Part shown: positions 50,150 through 61,038 of the stretch, piece after piece
Layout: each line of letters opens with the position of its first letter
Position numbering within the stretch: position 1 is the first letter of the stretch
DNA from: Maratus speciosus
Lineage: Eukaryota > Arthropoda > Arachnida > Araneae > Salticidae
Reading direction: 5' to 3'
NCBI GenBank assembly: GCA_963932465.1
Contig: OZ010786.1
Coordinates: 598,909,038-598,973,037 of the forward strand
DNA length: 64,000 nucleotides
Made by a program: the position numbers and the translations under genes
Notes under the pieces: model-generated
Told to the model about the DNA's origin: nothing
Database searches by the model: none
Seen by the model: only the letters and a program-made list of their open reading frames with translations

Positions 50150-51194
50150 AAGGATGCACCAAATAGTGATTTTGGCCAAATACAGAATATTCAGCCAACA
50201 GGCGAACCAAATACTGAATATTCGGCTAGCCGAATAGTAACTATTAGGCCGAATACTAAATATTCAACCAGCCGAATAATAACTATTCGGCTGAATACCG
50301 AATATTCGGCTTATCGAATACTTTTATATGTCAAAGTTTAAAAGCATTAAAATGTTAAATTTTAAAACAATTTTACATAATATTTTAAACAGAAACTTTT
50401 ATTTTGATAAACAAGAGCTTTTTTCAAGTAAACTTTATGCTGAAAAAAAATCTGCTTTGAGTTATTTAAGAAGAAGATAGTTATAAAACTTTTTTAATGA
50501 ATAAAATTTTAAATTTCATGGCTTCTTCTGTGAATTAAAACAAATGAATAAAATTTTCTTAAATTCTAAAACAAATATTTTAAAATGAAAGAGAAATTGT
50601 GAAAAAAATTGTACAGGATCATATATTATTTGTTTGTCAGGAAAAGACTAAAGTAAAAGTAAATAAATAATACAATCTATTCAAATTTTATACGATAGAA
50701 ACTCAGCAAGAAAAACTGTTCTACTCCCTTTAATTAAGCAAGGAAGTTTTAAAATGCATTCTAGATTGGTGTCTGGAGTGGGCAATAATTTTCAGAGATT
50801 GTAAACATTGTTATTAAAATCTTAGCAATAAACAGATTATTTAATGGACAATGTTCAGGAACTTTTATTAGTACATAATTAATTCATATGAAAATCCTCA
50901 TGATTGGTTAATTTTCTTAAATAATATTTAACAAACAGCAAATAAATAATGTAAAAACATTATCTTATATTTAAATATGATTCTTTTTTTAATTATTCTG
51001 AATATCTTTATAAGTTGACTGTTAAACATAGAAGTTGTATAAAGTTTTAAAAAATCTGTTTTAAAAGTATTCAGTTCATCTGAATAGTTTGCTATTCGGT
51101 CAAGCTGAATATTCGGCATACCAAATAGTTTTATATTCGACCAAACTGAATTTTTAGTAACATGGCCGAATATCGAAAATTTGGTGCCTCCCTA
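50150..51194. mobile_element. hAT-type MITE rich in CCGAATATTCGG palindromes
   Basis: The left end AAGGATGCACCAAAT and the reverse complement of the right end, TAGGGAGGCACCAAAT, pair. The flanks share GTCTATA at 50143-50149 and 51195-51201. Subterminal GAATATTCGGC/GCCGAATA words recur many times at both ends. CAGGGATGCACCGAATATTCGG-type ends are known in hAT elements. The 66-codon frame at 50141-50341 is a translation of this repeat. Confidence 0.78.
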
Positions 51195-51683
51195 GTCTAT
51201 ATATATGTATGATTATCTAATATAATTCCACATTATAAGTTGGAAAGACATACAAAAGATGCTGTGGATAAAAGATATCGTTTTGTGGAATCAGTGTAGG
51301 ACAAAAAAAAGCTTGTGATTTTATTGTCTTCAATAAAGATTAACTTGTAGTTGTCCATCTGCCCAATATATTTGATGATGCTGAACTGTGAGTTACTAAA
51401 CTATCTACTATTTTAGCATTGAAATCGAGTGACAATAATATGCTTGAATACTTGGTACCTTTGGACTGGACACTTGAGAATTTTTAATTTTCATCCCAAG
51501 TAGAGATGCAACAGTTTGGAATGCCTAAGTTGAATCAAAATAATATGTGACCAGTTTTAATGTTCTGTCTTATTTATTTAAGGCTGTTTGTTCTTAAGTT
51601 CCCTGCTCAAAAACGAAAAACTTTCTGACACAATTTCAGACTCAATTTTAAACGTAAAACCATAAAATTGGCAGGGCTGACTA

Positions 51684-53274
51684 CAGAAGTGGATTACCCA
51701 TTAGGCTGAGTAAGTAGGCTGAAGCCTAGGAGCCTGAAAGAAAAGGGACCCCGGAACTAAGATTTTTTATTTTTTTTTTCTGTTATATTGGGTTAATGTC
51801 TAAAGCAAAAGAGAAATGATGTGCAATATTCTTTTTTGCACTCATTTATAGAATTTTGAAAGGGATTAATACATAGATTTTATCCCAAACAGTACTTCAT
51901 TTTCAATTTCTTCTATTTTAATAAAAAGTCTTGAATTTTTTCAGCTTCCAGTTTCTGATAGATTTACAAAGAGCTACGGCAGCTAGAGTAAGTCTTCGCA
52001 AGTAACTCCACGAATAATATCTTTTTAAGAAGCTTTTAAGTTTTAATCCAGTATTTTGTGTCTATTTTTGCCCTTTAGTTTTTAAAATGCTGGTCGGACA
52101 CTCGAACTCAAATTTTAAAAATCCCATTCTTTTATGACAAAAACTTTTATGAAATTTCTATTTTACCTGCATGAAAAGTGCTTCCTTCCATTTTTAGGGC
52201 CAAAAAAAACTTGAAATTACAAAAAATTCATTATTTGGTAAATTTTGGTTGTAAAAGATCTTTTTTATGTTTTCCTTAGGTTATTAGGTTAAATTTCCTA
52301 TTTTAATGTGTATACAGTCCCTTGTAAAACAAATGCCATATATAAAAGTTGTAACTTCTATACATTTTGTATGTTTCTATCATCAGTGATTTATGAGATA
52401 TTCAAGCAGACATGTTTCTTGAATCAGCTGATATATACAGCCAACTCTGAAATCCACCAATGTATAATCTGCAAATGTCTATTAAATAGTACACAGTAGG
52501 AATGTAAACAATGAAAATTGTCATTAACAGTTCTCATAAAGATAAATTTGTTTTTTTCCAGTTATCCATTTTCCAGTGAATAAATATTTAAATATAAATT
52601 GGATATAAATATAAGACCGGATCCGCACAATCGTGTGGGTTAGGTATTAACTAAAATTCTACCTTCCTATCTATTCCATAAATGCCGGAATCGAGTGATT
52701 GTGCTGATTAACAGAATCTATGAATATTATGTGAATTTTGTCAACATATAGTGAATTATCAGTTACAAATTTCAGTTATATCATTGTTTTAAAAAAAACT
52801 CAAAAAGCAATCTGGTCTTAAAGGGATATTTAAATTTCCTTGGGTAACAAAATTTCATCTCAGAGCAAGAAGTAATGAGTGTTGATAAACAGAAAAAAAT
52901 TATTGACAAGAAACCAACACAAACTACCATAGTGTTGTGTCAATGTTTAAAATAATGAATAATCAGTAAAATTAGTATTGTATATAATTTAAATTTTCTT
53001 TAATCTAAGTTATTACATTTATTAAACCAAAGTTGCATTAGTTTTTCTTTTCCATTGTAATTGTAATTTTTCTACAGTTGTTTCTAATTTATAGTCAGAT
53101 ATTAAAAAATAAAATATAAACAAAGAGATAATAAATATCTCTATAATCCACAAAACTCATGGCCCCTAAGTGTGCATATTTCACAGAGTTGACTGTATAT
53201 CTCTTTCAAGGAGGCGAAGAGGGCCCGGAAAAAAGTCAAGCCTACAGGACCGTGTGATAGTTAATCTGCCTCTG
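51684..53274. mobile_element. hAT-type element inserted in repeat Y
   Basis: The left end CAGAAGTGGATTACC and the reverse complement of the right end, CAGAGGCAGATTAAC, pair. The flanks GCTGACTA (51676-51683) and GTTGGCTA (53275-53282) agree at six of eight positions. GAAGCCTAGGAGCC and GTCAAGCCTACAGG are subterminal mirror blocks. The copy of Y at 7,700 is uninterrupted here. It contains the Tigger-type MITE at 52438-53195. Confidence 0.72.
52438..53195. mobile_element. Tigger-type MITE, family T1, second copy
   Basis: The left end CAGCCAACTCTGAAATCCAC pairs with the reverse complement of the right end, CAGTCAACTCTGTGAAATAT. TA lies at 52436-52437 and 53196-53197. It resembles the copy at 43017-43679, including the AATCCACAAAA subterminal words and similar length. 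Confidence 0.82.
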
Positions 53275-53430
53275 GTTGGCTATTGAAGTGATTTGGAATC
53301 GAAATGAGTTTTCTATTTGCTGATAAATAAATTAGTTATTGAGTTAGAAGCAATTCTGGCCACATGACAAAAGGTTTTTCTCCTTTTTGTTGTTATCACT
53401 TTGGATATTCGGTTCAAAACACCAACTTTG

Positions 53431-54017
53431 ACAATATTTTCTGAAAGATCTTTTGCATTTACGAAACACTGGAAAACGTCTTTCAATTACATAGTTCCTG
53501 AAGCAATAACTGCCAATTTTATGAGTTTTCAAACAAAAATGAATTTAAAAATGTGTCTGAGAGTAGCCCCTTTGTCTTAACTTTAAAAGCATTTCTTTGT
53601 GAAAAATAAAAAGTTACAACATTTTTGCACAACTATTGATATGAGCATCATGTGCGAGTCACGACATTTCTCCCCCTTACTCCGAAATCTGGCCAATGGC
53701 TAATATGATCCGAGAAAGGCAAAAAGGTTGAATATCTCCAATTTCATGTATTTTCTATCAGCGCCTCATGCTTTTATGGAAGTTGTTTAAAATTCACAGT
53801 TTTTGATTTTAAAAGTTATTTTCTAGTTGTAAGTACACAAATAAGGGCATGAATATTAAATTTATACAGCATGATTTTCTTTAATTTAAAAATATTAAAC
53901 ACACTTTGTATAAAAAAGTCCATAAAAATTTATCTATATATAATATAAGTTTGTGAAAGGTTTTCCAAACATTAATTTTGTAGAATTTCATAAGTTTCAA
54001 AAGGAAAAACAACTCAC
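53431..54017 (-). other. Intron sequence next to the donor of the first visible exon
   Basis: AT-rich; no feature recognised apart from the GTGAGT donor at its right end. Confidence 0.5.
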
Positions 54018-54229
54018 CTTGAAACCAACAGGATTGAATTCCCATGAAACATCTCTGCTCAAAGAAGGAACATTTACTCCTCTAGGGATGTATATAGACT
54101 GTGTTATTTCGTTGATGTCTTTTAAAGGCCGTTGTATACCATCAAAGATGCTACCCATAATTCCAGGTCCAAGCTCTACTGAGAGGGGTTTACCAGTACG
54201 CAGTACTGGATCACCAACAGTAACACCAG
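54018..54229 (-). CDS. ATP6V1A: V-ATPase subunit A, exon encoding end of N-terminal barrel and start of non-homologous region
   Basis: This is the most 5' exon visible. It starts two bases into a codon (N|CT, Ser or Ala in homologues) after the acceptor TTTTGATTAG. It ends in phase 0 at AAG|GTGAGT. The 70 complete codons include [20 protein letters not shown], then [15 protein letters not shown] and [12 protein letters not shown]. These are hallmarks of the end of the V/A-type ATPase N-terminal beta-barrel and the start of the A-subunit-specific non-homologous region. The exon ends NPVGFK, the same length as the insect protein at this point. The preceding exon, carrying roughly the first 70 residues, was not found up to 64000. 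A hAT insertion begins only 55 bp upstream, at 54284. Confidence 0.96.
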
Positions 54230-54283
54230 CTAATCAAAAGTTAAGGATATTTTTTTACTGGCTTTTAATAATACATACATACC

Positions 54284-55107
54284 CAGTGGTGTCAACTTAT
54301 AAGGAGCCCATAGGACACGAGCCCACCCAATAATTTGATCCCTTTGCCCACCCAATTTCAATTGATTTAAACCATAATTTATTTTTTTAATTATTTAATC
54401 GGCAAAATAAAAATTGATTTTTGTAACATTCTGAAAATGGTTTTGTTTGAAAAATAATAAGGACACAAATTAGACTTACAGGAGCACTGAAAACCCCTCC
54501 ATTGGATGTATAGTTAAATTTCTCGCAAAAACAAATTTCTTGCATATTTTGACATTTGCTTTGATGCCTTTAACTGATAGAGCACTTAGGTGACTAAAAT
54601 GTATGCTTTTCTTGACATTTAGTTTTTTGCCTTTTCAATTCCAATGTTATATTAAATAAATATTAATGAATTTATAAGGAAGAACTTATAAAAATATAAT
54701 TTAATAAAATTATTTATAAAATTATAATTTAACAATTTGCTTAGAAAAATCATAATTTAATTTCGAAATATGTTTAGTCATTTGCTCCTCTCCGCACACA
54801 TACACACTAAGGGGGAAAAATTATGTGTTATTTTATTCAAAAATGTTTAACCCTCTGAGCGGTTTAGATGTATTTTTCCATTTCTCAAAAACAACTTTAA
54901 TCTGTTGTAGACAAAAATATTTTAAACAGAATTTTATTTCAAGATGTATATCAAATAAAGCAGCATGAAGTGCATTTTAGAAACAAACAGGGAAAGAAAA
55001 TTTCAATGAAGATTATTTTTATAAGCAATTTTATGAAAATACAGAAAAGCCTCAAGACGCTCAGAGGGTTAAGCCCACCCAATATTTTTGAAAAGTTGGC
55101 ACTACTG
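54284..55107. mobile_element. hAT-type element, 8-bp TSD TACATACC
   Basis: The left end CAGTGGTGTCAACTT pairs with the reverse complement of the right end, CAGTAGTGCCAACTT. The exact duplication TACATACC lies at 54276-54283 and 55108-55115. GCCCACCCAAT occurs subterminally at both ends. It lies 55 bp upstream of a V-ATPase A exon and contains a TTAA-flanked MITE. No transposase. Confidence 0.93.
54851..55068. mobile_element. piggyBac-like MITE nested in a hAT element
   Basis: TTAA at 54847-54850 precedes CCCTCTGAGCG. CGCTCAGAGGG precedes TTAA at 55069-55072. The 11-bp inverted termini are perfect and the TTAA duplication is the piggyBac hallmark. Only 218 bp, non-coding. Confidence 0.88.
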
Positions 55108-55115
55108 TACATACC

Positions 55116-55855
55116 TTATATATATATATAAACTTAAATATTTTTTAAACAGTGTGACCATATTAACTGATATGGTACTATATTTTAACATTTTTAATTT
55201 TCTTGAAATATAAATTACGTACATATATAGAATATTATATTACATATAATCATAAATAACAGTTAATTATCCTCATACTTTTTCAAGTTATTTTTCTTTT
55301 TAAAATTAGTGAATATGTAACAGAAAATTCCTAAAAAATCAATAAAAGAATCTAAAATAACAGAAAACAAACTTTCAAAAAATAACATATGAGTCATTGT
55401 GAAGGGCAAACTTGCAAAATTCAAGTTTTGAAAATCAGCAGTTTAAATATACACATTACAATTATTATCAATTTATAGTACTCTAAAAGCAAAGAAGAGT
55501 ATTAAGAGCTGAACTGGACTGTTGTAAGAGATTACATGAGTTACCATGAGTCCACCATGTTAAAAAAAAAAATCAAATTTAATTCATATGAGAACTGAAA
55601 AAAAAAATCAAACTGCAGAAATAAATCAATCAGCAGCTCTTTTATTTGATTAAAATGTATAGAGATTTACAGAGATTAAAATATATATTACTTACAGAAC
55701 AAAATTAAATTGCAAATTTTTATTGAGCTTAACTGGCAATTTCAAAATATGATTAAAATCACACATTTTAAATAAAACACAAGAAAGAGTCAACAGAACA
55801 ATGTGAAATTTCACTTTGATAAATATTCTGTGTAGGGTTTCAAACTGTGGCCCAT
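55116..55855 (-). other. Intron sequence, no recognised feature
   Basis: AT-rich sequence with A-runs at 55562 and 55601; nothing else noted. Confidence 0.5.
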
Positions 55856-56109
55856 GCGATTAGAGGCTAATTGAATACCGAACAGTCGATTCGGTATTCG
55901 GCATGTAAACTGTATACTTAAAGTATTCAGCCGAATTTTTGAAATAATTTATGGAAAAAAATAGGTAAAGTAGTACTAGTGCGATTAGAGGCTAATTGAA
56001 TACCGAATAGTCGATTCGGTATTCGGCATGTAAACTGACGAATACTTAAAGTATTCAGCCAAATTTTTGAAATAATTTATGGAAAAAAAATAGGTAAAGT
56101 AATACTAGT
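55856..56109 (+). repeat. 125-bp tandem duplication with TACCGAATA..TATTCGG palindromes
   Basis: Two units starting GCGATTAGAGGCTAATTGAA at 55856 and 55981. Both contain TACCGAAYAGTCGATTCGGT, TATTCGGCATGTAAACTG and AGGTAAAGTARTACTAGT. Identity is about 95% by eye, with one short GACGAA insertion in unit 2. Confidence 0.92.
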
Positions 56110-56339
56110 TGTAAAAATACATGATGACCCATGCTCATTAGGTGTTATTTTAATATGCTTCAGTGATAAGTGATCATTTATAGAAACAGATATATTACCA
56201 TTTGTAATCAAAATTTACCATGGGCAAATAATGGTGTAAAAATAAGAGTTTTTCAGCAATACCTGGTTGTAATCTGTTTCTTTTCTGTTCATAAATCTGC
56301 CCAGCATCAGAAAATAAATGTTTGCTGTTGGCAGGTGTG
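56110..56339 (-). other. Flank of the outer hAT element
   Basis: Unrecognised sequence. The last eight bases before the element (56332-56339, CAGGTGTG) are the candidate target duplication of the outer hAT copy. Confidence 0.45.
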
Positions 56340-56559
56340 CAGGGTTGTCCAATTTTTTCCACTCTGGAAAAAACCGGTGGAAAAAACGTCCCGGGCAAAA
56401 TATTTTGTCTATTTCGTCCATTTTAATAAATTGAAAATGCGAAATTTAACAGTAAATATTGATTCTTCCCATTCAAGAAACAACTTTTACATTAAAGCAT
56501 CACATATACATATTTATATACACAACAGCATGAAATATTTTGTGTAGAAACAAAAAAAC

Positions 56560-56832
56560 GGTACTTGTTAGTTATCCCGTCGACCAAACTACTGCCGCCA
56601 AATTGTAAGATTAAATGCTGATCGTAAATGTCACATTCACTTGACTTTAAGCAAGTTACACGTGTTTACATCACCAAGTGATTTTTATTTCAACGTTTTA
56701 TTAGTATTTTTATTAATGTTATACTAATTTATTAGCTCTTCCGTTATTTAAAATAAAAATTATGTCAATTTGGCGAGTGGTTTGGCGATTTATATAATTT
56801 AGCGAAATTGGTTGATGGGATAACAAGTATCC
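56560..56832. mobile_element. MITE inserted in the outer hAT copy
   Basis: The left end GGTACTTGTTAGTTATCCCG pairs with the reverse complement of the right end, GGATACTTGTTATCCCATCA. The sibling hAT copy lacks this segment, proving insertion. The interior (TAAGATTAAATGC, GATCGTAAATGTCA) is shared with 16379-16520. Flanking A-runs hide the exact target duplication. Confidence 0.78.
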
Positions 56833-57360
56833 AAAAAACTATGTTCAGTTCTTCTAGAAGCTTTTTTATGCAAACATGTTTATAAATAAAATGTATAACA
56901 ATATTAAGTTATAATGTATTACAGAGCAATTGTAAAACATATGCATTTGCAGTAAATTTTAACTTGTTTATCTGTCATATGGCAGTTCAATTGCAATTAA
57001 TAATCAGTTTACAAAATTAAAAATATAAAAAAAATATTAAAATGTTTGACAGCCTTATTTTTTAAAAAAATTATGTGATGAAATAACAAGTTGATATTAA
57101 TTAAGAAAATGTTACATTGAAATTAAACATGTGCTTGTAATGACATTAATAATTTAATATATGCATAAAAACATTCAGTATATATACATTTTACTATTGG
57201 GGGGGGGGGGGGACATCAACAAGTAGAAAAATATAATGATGAAAATTTCTTTTAGTTAAAATATTAAATACAAAATAATCAGGAAATAATAAAAAAAAAA
57301 TTAACAGAAATGCATACTATGAAATTTAGTTATTCAAGATACATAAAGGTTGTAAAATAT

Positions 57361-57615
57361 TTAATAGTCTTCAAATGCTTCAGGATCAATAGCAAGTTAG
57401 CAGTTTGTAATCCAAGCCTTTTTCTAAGTTTTTTTTCTTTCAATCATGCTGAAATTGTAAAAAATATGGTCAATGCTTGCTGATAAGACTGCACAATGAA
57501 AAAGATGGCATGCAAAATTTGAAATTTTTTCTAAGTCACTGTGTGTTTTCAGTGATTTCCACTATTCTGCTGGTGATAGATTATTTAGGATTGCATCATA
57601 AAAATATGTATCAGG
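57361..57615 (-). pseudogene. hAT transposase C-terminal domain, outer copy
   Basis: On the minus strand this reads a degraded version of the hATC dimerisation region found at 57926-58342, ending EAFEDY-stop at 57363-57361. It has an in-frame stop where hAT proteins have the first of two adjacent Trp codons, and small deletions near the C-terminal end. The upstream part of the same reading region continues at 63840-63760, on the far side of the inner insertion. Confidence 0.75.
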
Positions 57616-57925
57616 AAACAGGGTTGCTATTTTGCCTACTTTTTTGAAAAAGTCTGGAACGCTGGAAGCAATAGGACAAAATGCACAAAATTGGATAAAG
57701 TGGACAAAATGAAAATCTGCTGATTTTCCATATGTTTGACATATAAAATTATTGCTATAATGTAATAGAATTATATTCTTACAATATTTATTAATAAGAA
57801 AAAATATTTTTTGGAATTAATCATTTAATTAAAATAGAATGACTGCATATTAATCATAATCTAATAAATCCACAAAGAAAATATTAATTACATGTTGGTA
57901 CATACCAGCTCACATTTTATCATAC

Positions 57926-58342
57926 ATGCTGCACCCAAAATACATGGGTGAGGGACTTACTAATGACCAAAAAGAAATAGCAAGGAAATGGGTAAATAAC
58001 ATTGATAAAAAAAATTTGCCATTGATTGTTAAATTTTCCATTAAGGCATCTCCATTTCCTGATACATATTTTTCTGGTGCAATCATAAATAATCTATCAC
58101 CAGCAGAATGGTAGGAATCACTGGAAAGATACAGTGAATTAGAAAAAATTTCAAATTTTGCATGTCATCTTTTTCATTGCATAGCCTCATCAGCAAGCAC
58201 TGAATGTATTTTTTCCAATTTCAGCATGATTCAAAATAAACCTAGATTACAAACTGCTATAAAATTGGTAATGGCTCATAAAATGTTAAATTCTAAAGAC
58301 AAACAACCTGCTCTTGATCCTGAAGCATTTGGTGACTATTAA
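57926..58342 (+). pseudogene. hAT transposase C-terminal (hATC) fragment
   Basis: Starts MLHPKYMGEG and runs about 138 codons with one in-frame TAG at 58112-58114. After it the frame gives CHLFHCIASSASTECIFSNF followed by SMIQNKPR and an LVMAHKML block. SSAS-E-FS is the conserved core of the hATC dimerisation domain. The N-terminal BED and catalytic parts are absent. It would not encode an active transposase. Confidence 0.85.
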
Positions 58343-58739
58343 ATATCCTGAAGCATTTGATGACTTAAATATTTTACAACCTTTATGTATCTTGAATAAC
58401 AAAATTTCATAATATGCATTTTTTGCATTTCTGTTAATTTCTTTATTATTTCCTGGTTATTTTGCATTTAATATTTTAACTAAAAGAAAATTTTCATCAC
58501 TATAGTTTTCTACTTCTTGATGATGTTCCTCCCATAGTAAAAATGTGTATATACTGAATGTTTTTATGCATATATTAAATTACTAATATCATTACAAGCA
58601 CAGGTTTCATTTCAATGTAACATTTTCATAATTACCATCAACATGTTATTTAATTGTATATATATATATGTTATAAAATCACTCGGTTTTGGAGTCGTGA
58701 CTGGTGGTATTAGTATTAAAGAAAATAGGCCATTTTTTA

Positions 58740-58940
58740 CACATCCTTTTAATTCGCGTAGAAGCATCTTAACTGGATTGCAGTCATCCAAGGTGCACCC
58801 GCCGGTGTCAATTCTGCAGCCCTGAGCCTAAGTCTGTTCTCTATCGCGGCTCGTAGCAATCTGCCTGAATTTTTAGTTCTAACAAGGGAACCACTTTTGA
58901 TGTTGCTCGCACCTAGCATTGAGACCTGGTGCATTTAAAG
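58740..58940 (-). repeat. Unclassified repeat, with an inverted partial copy at 61376-61425
   Basis: The minus strand reads ATGCACCAGGTCTCAATGCT, then AGGTGCGAGCAACATCAAAA and GTGGTTCCCTTGTTAGAACT. The plus strand at 61376 reads GCACCAGGTCTCGATGCTAG, GTGCGAGCAACACCAAAAGT and GATTCCCTTGTAAGAG. Identity is about 90% over 55 bp, then lost. The GC-richer minus frame here (58934-58749, 61 codons, Arg/Leu/Ala-rich) may be coding remains of a mobile element, but I do not recognise it. Confidence 0.6.
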
Positions 58941-59510
58941 ACCTATATTATGAAGTTTGAGAATCGATAACATTTTTCTGTTAAAATAATATTTCTTGGT
59001 TATACAGCAGCATAACTTTCTGAAAATGCAATTTTCGAGACCACTTATCGGACTATTAACATTGAATTTTTTTAAAGAAAAGCATTTAAAAATAGAAATT
59101 AGTTAATAATAAGTATAAAATATTAAAAAAAGTTTGAAAATTCCTTCAAAAACCCACGAATTTGATTTTGAAAAATTGCAACGTTATATTCATATTTTTG
59201 GCGGAGAAACAGTTGGCGTTTATTTTCACAAGTAGAGCTTACCGGCAACCCTAGCCAAATGTCATAGCTGAATTTGTAATAGCTAGAAATTGCAATGTCC
59301 GACCTATTTTGCCACAGTAATTTTTCTAAATTGTGTAAAAATATTAATTTACTTTATGATTACTTTTACCAAAGGACCATTTAATACAGCAACATTTCAT
59401 TTTAAACATTCGAAACTTTATTTCATTCGATTTCAAAAGAAAATAGTTTGCTTATTTTGTATTTCACTAAAAAATAGTTTTCAATGATCTTCTAAGCTTT
59501 TATAGAATTA

Positions 59511-61038
59511 CCGTATTTACTCGTGTATAACGCACACTTTTTTTTCAAAAAATTAGAGGAAAAACCCTAGGTGTGCATTTTACATGGAATAAATTTTTGC
59601 TTCTGGATGTAATCACGCGATATACATAAGAATCAAGAAATGTATTCAAAGAAGATATTAAAACTGGAAAAATCTTACTTAATAGAAGTATTGCTGCAGC
59701 TTTATTTCACTCCTTGCACTTTTTTATACAACAGCGCTAGTAACATTATTTAAATGGTAATTAGTAATTCACATTGCCGCTATTGCTATTATCCTCGTCA
59801 TCACTGGCACATTCTCGTAAATTATATCGTCTTCAGTTCCATCCATCTGATTGGAAATGCCAGTCTACTTTGAAGCTCTTTATTATCATCTCGGCTGAGA
59901 TGGAATTCCAAGCTTCACATATCCACTCGCATTCCGTTGGGAGTGACGCAAGCTTTATTCTCCCGCTTGAAGTGAAGTTGCGATCTGTTGCTGTCATCCA
60001 CCGATTGTAGGCATGCCGAAATGCAACCTTAAATGGTAGGTTGATGAAAACATCTAAGGTCTTCCTCACTTTTGTCATACCACCTGGTATCACAACCAAA
60101 TCACTTGAGCGACGAATTTTTGCTTTTACTCCAGGCGTCGTGTGTCCATGGAAGCTGCCTAGGACCTCGATGGCTGACTTAAAGCACCTGGCCAATGTTC
60201 CGACACAACGTTAATCCAATCTTTTATGAGCTCATCCGTCATCCATCCTTTTTCCTGTGCTCTTACAATTATGCCGACTGGAAAAGGTTCTTTTTGGATA
60301 GTTTTATGTTTAAAAACAACACTTGTTGCCATCAGCCGTAATAGCCAGTATAAGAGTGCATCATTGCTTGTCTGCTCTTGTTGTGTGCATTTGAGCGGTT
60401 CTATTTCCAACGGGATGAACGGTTGCGGCTTCCGGCTTATCTAATAACAATGGAGTTTGATCTGCATTGCCGATTTGCAGTATATGATATCCCTTTTGAT
60501 TTTGTAGACTTATAAGATACTGGAAGAACTTGGTAAGGCTGTCCTTCGTATTCTTCCGGCAGCTTCTGCGATAGAGTTGTCCTTCTCCTGATAGAGAGGC
60601 TGTTACGGATCATAAAGCGCCGCACCCAGCCATAACTCCCCTTGAAATCTTCTCTTGGAATATTCATTTTCCTAGCTATTTTCAGGCCTTGAACATTAAG
60701 ACTTACGTCGAGACTGAGTATCCCAAACGCCAAAAATCAATTACATCAGTTAAAAGTGCATTACATGAGCGAGTGACGTCACCACAGCATGATATGACAT
60801 TCACTCTTACCTCCCGTCACTCACTCTCTACTCTAAAAATAGATTTTCGCCTTCTTCCCTGCCCTGACGTAACATTTGTTTCGACTTTCTTTACTGAAAT
60901 TCATTTCTTCTTTCATTCAATTGCATGTCAAATTTATGGTGCACGTTATATACGAGATAAAAAAAATTCGCAATTTTTTCTTGCAAAGTACAGGGTGCGC
61001 ATTATACACGCATGCGCAGTATACACGAGTAAATACGG
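59511..61038 (-). mobile_element. pogo-type DNA transposon, TA target duplication
   Basis: The left end CCGTATTTACTCGTGTATAA pairs with the reverse complement of the right end, CCGTATTTACTCGTGTATAC. TA lies at 59509-59510 and 61039-61040. TGTGCATTTTACA and GTGCGCATTATACACG occur subterminally. At 1528 bp it is near full length for the family but its transposase is broken. It lies inside the composite segment that splits the inner hAT copy. Confidence 0.92.
59833..60733 (-). pseudogene. pogo-type transposase with CENP-B-like DNA-binding domain, broken
   Basis: 60733-60437 encodes a CENP-B-type helix-turn-helix segment with IARKMNIPREDFKGSYGWV and RRFMIRNSLSIRRRTTLSQK. 60410-60159 has GIIVRAQEKGWMTDELIKDW. 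60195-59833 has SFHGHTTPGVKAKI, LVVIPGGMTKV and CEWICEAWNSISAEMIIKSF. The F-x-G-H and V-IPGGMT motifs are those of the DDE domain of the POGK-like pogo group. Frame changes occur between the pieces, so it is a pseudogene. Confidence 0.88.

Larger units (their letters stand above)
51640..53430. repeat. Dispersed repeat family Y, copy split by an insertion
   Basis: 51640-51683 and 53275-53430 together align with 7670-7880. AAATTGGCAGGGCTGACTA (left) joins GGCTATTGAAGTGATTTGGA (right), matching CACAGGGCTGACTATTAAAG and TAATTTGGAATCGAA in the uninterrupted copy. Confidence 0.72.

Noticed and set aside
53953..54333. 126-codon plus-strand open frame
   Set aside because: It is the antisense of the V-ATPase A exon at 54018-54229, which is clearly coding on the minus strand.
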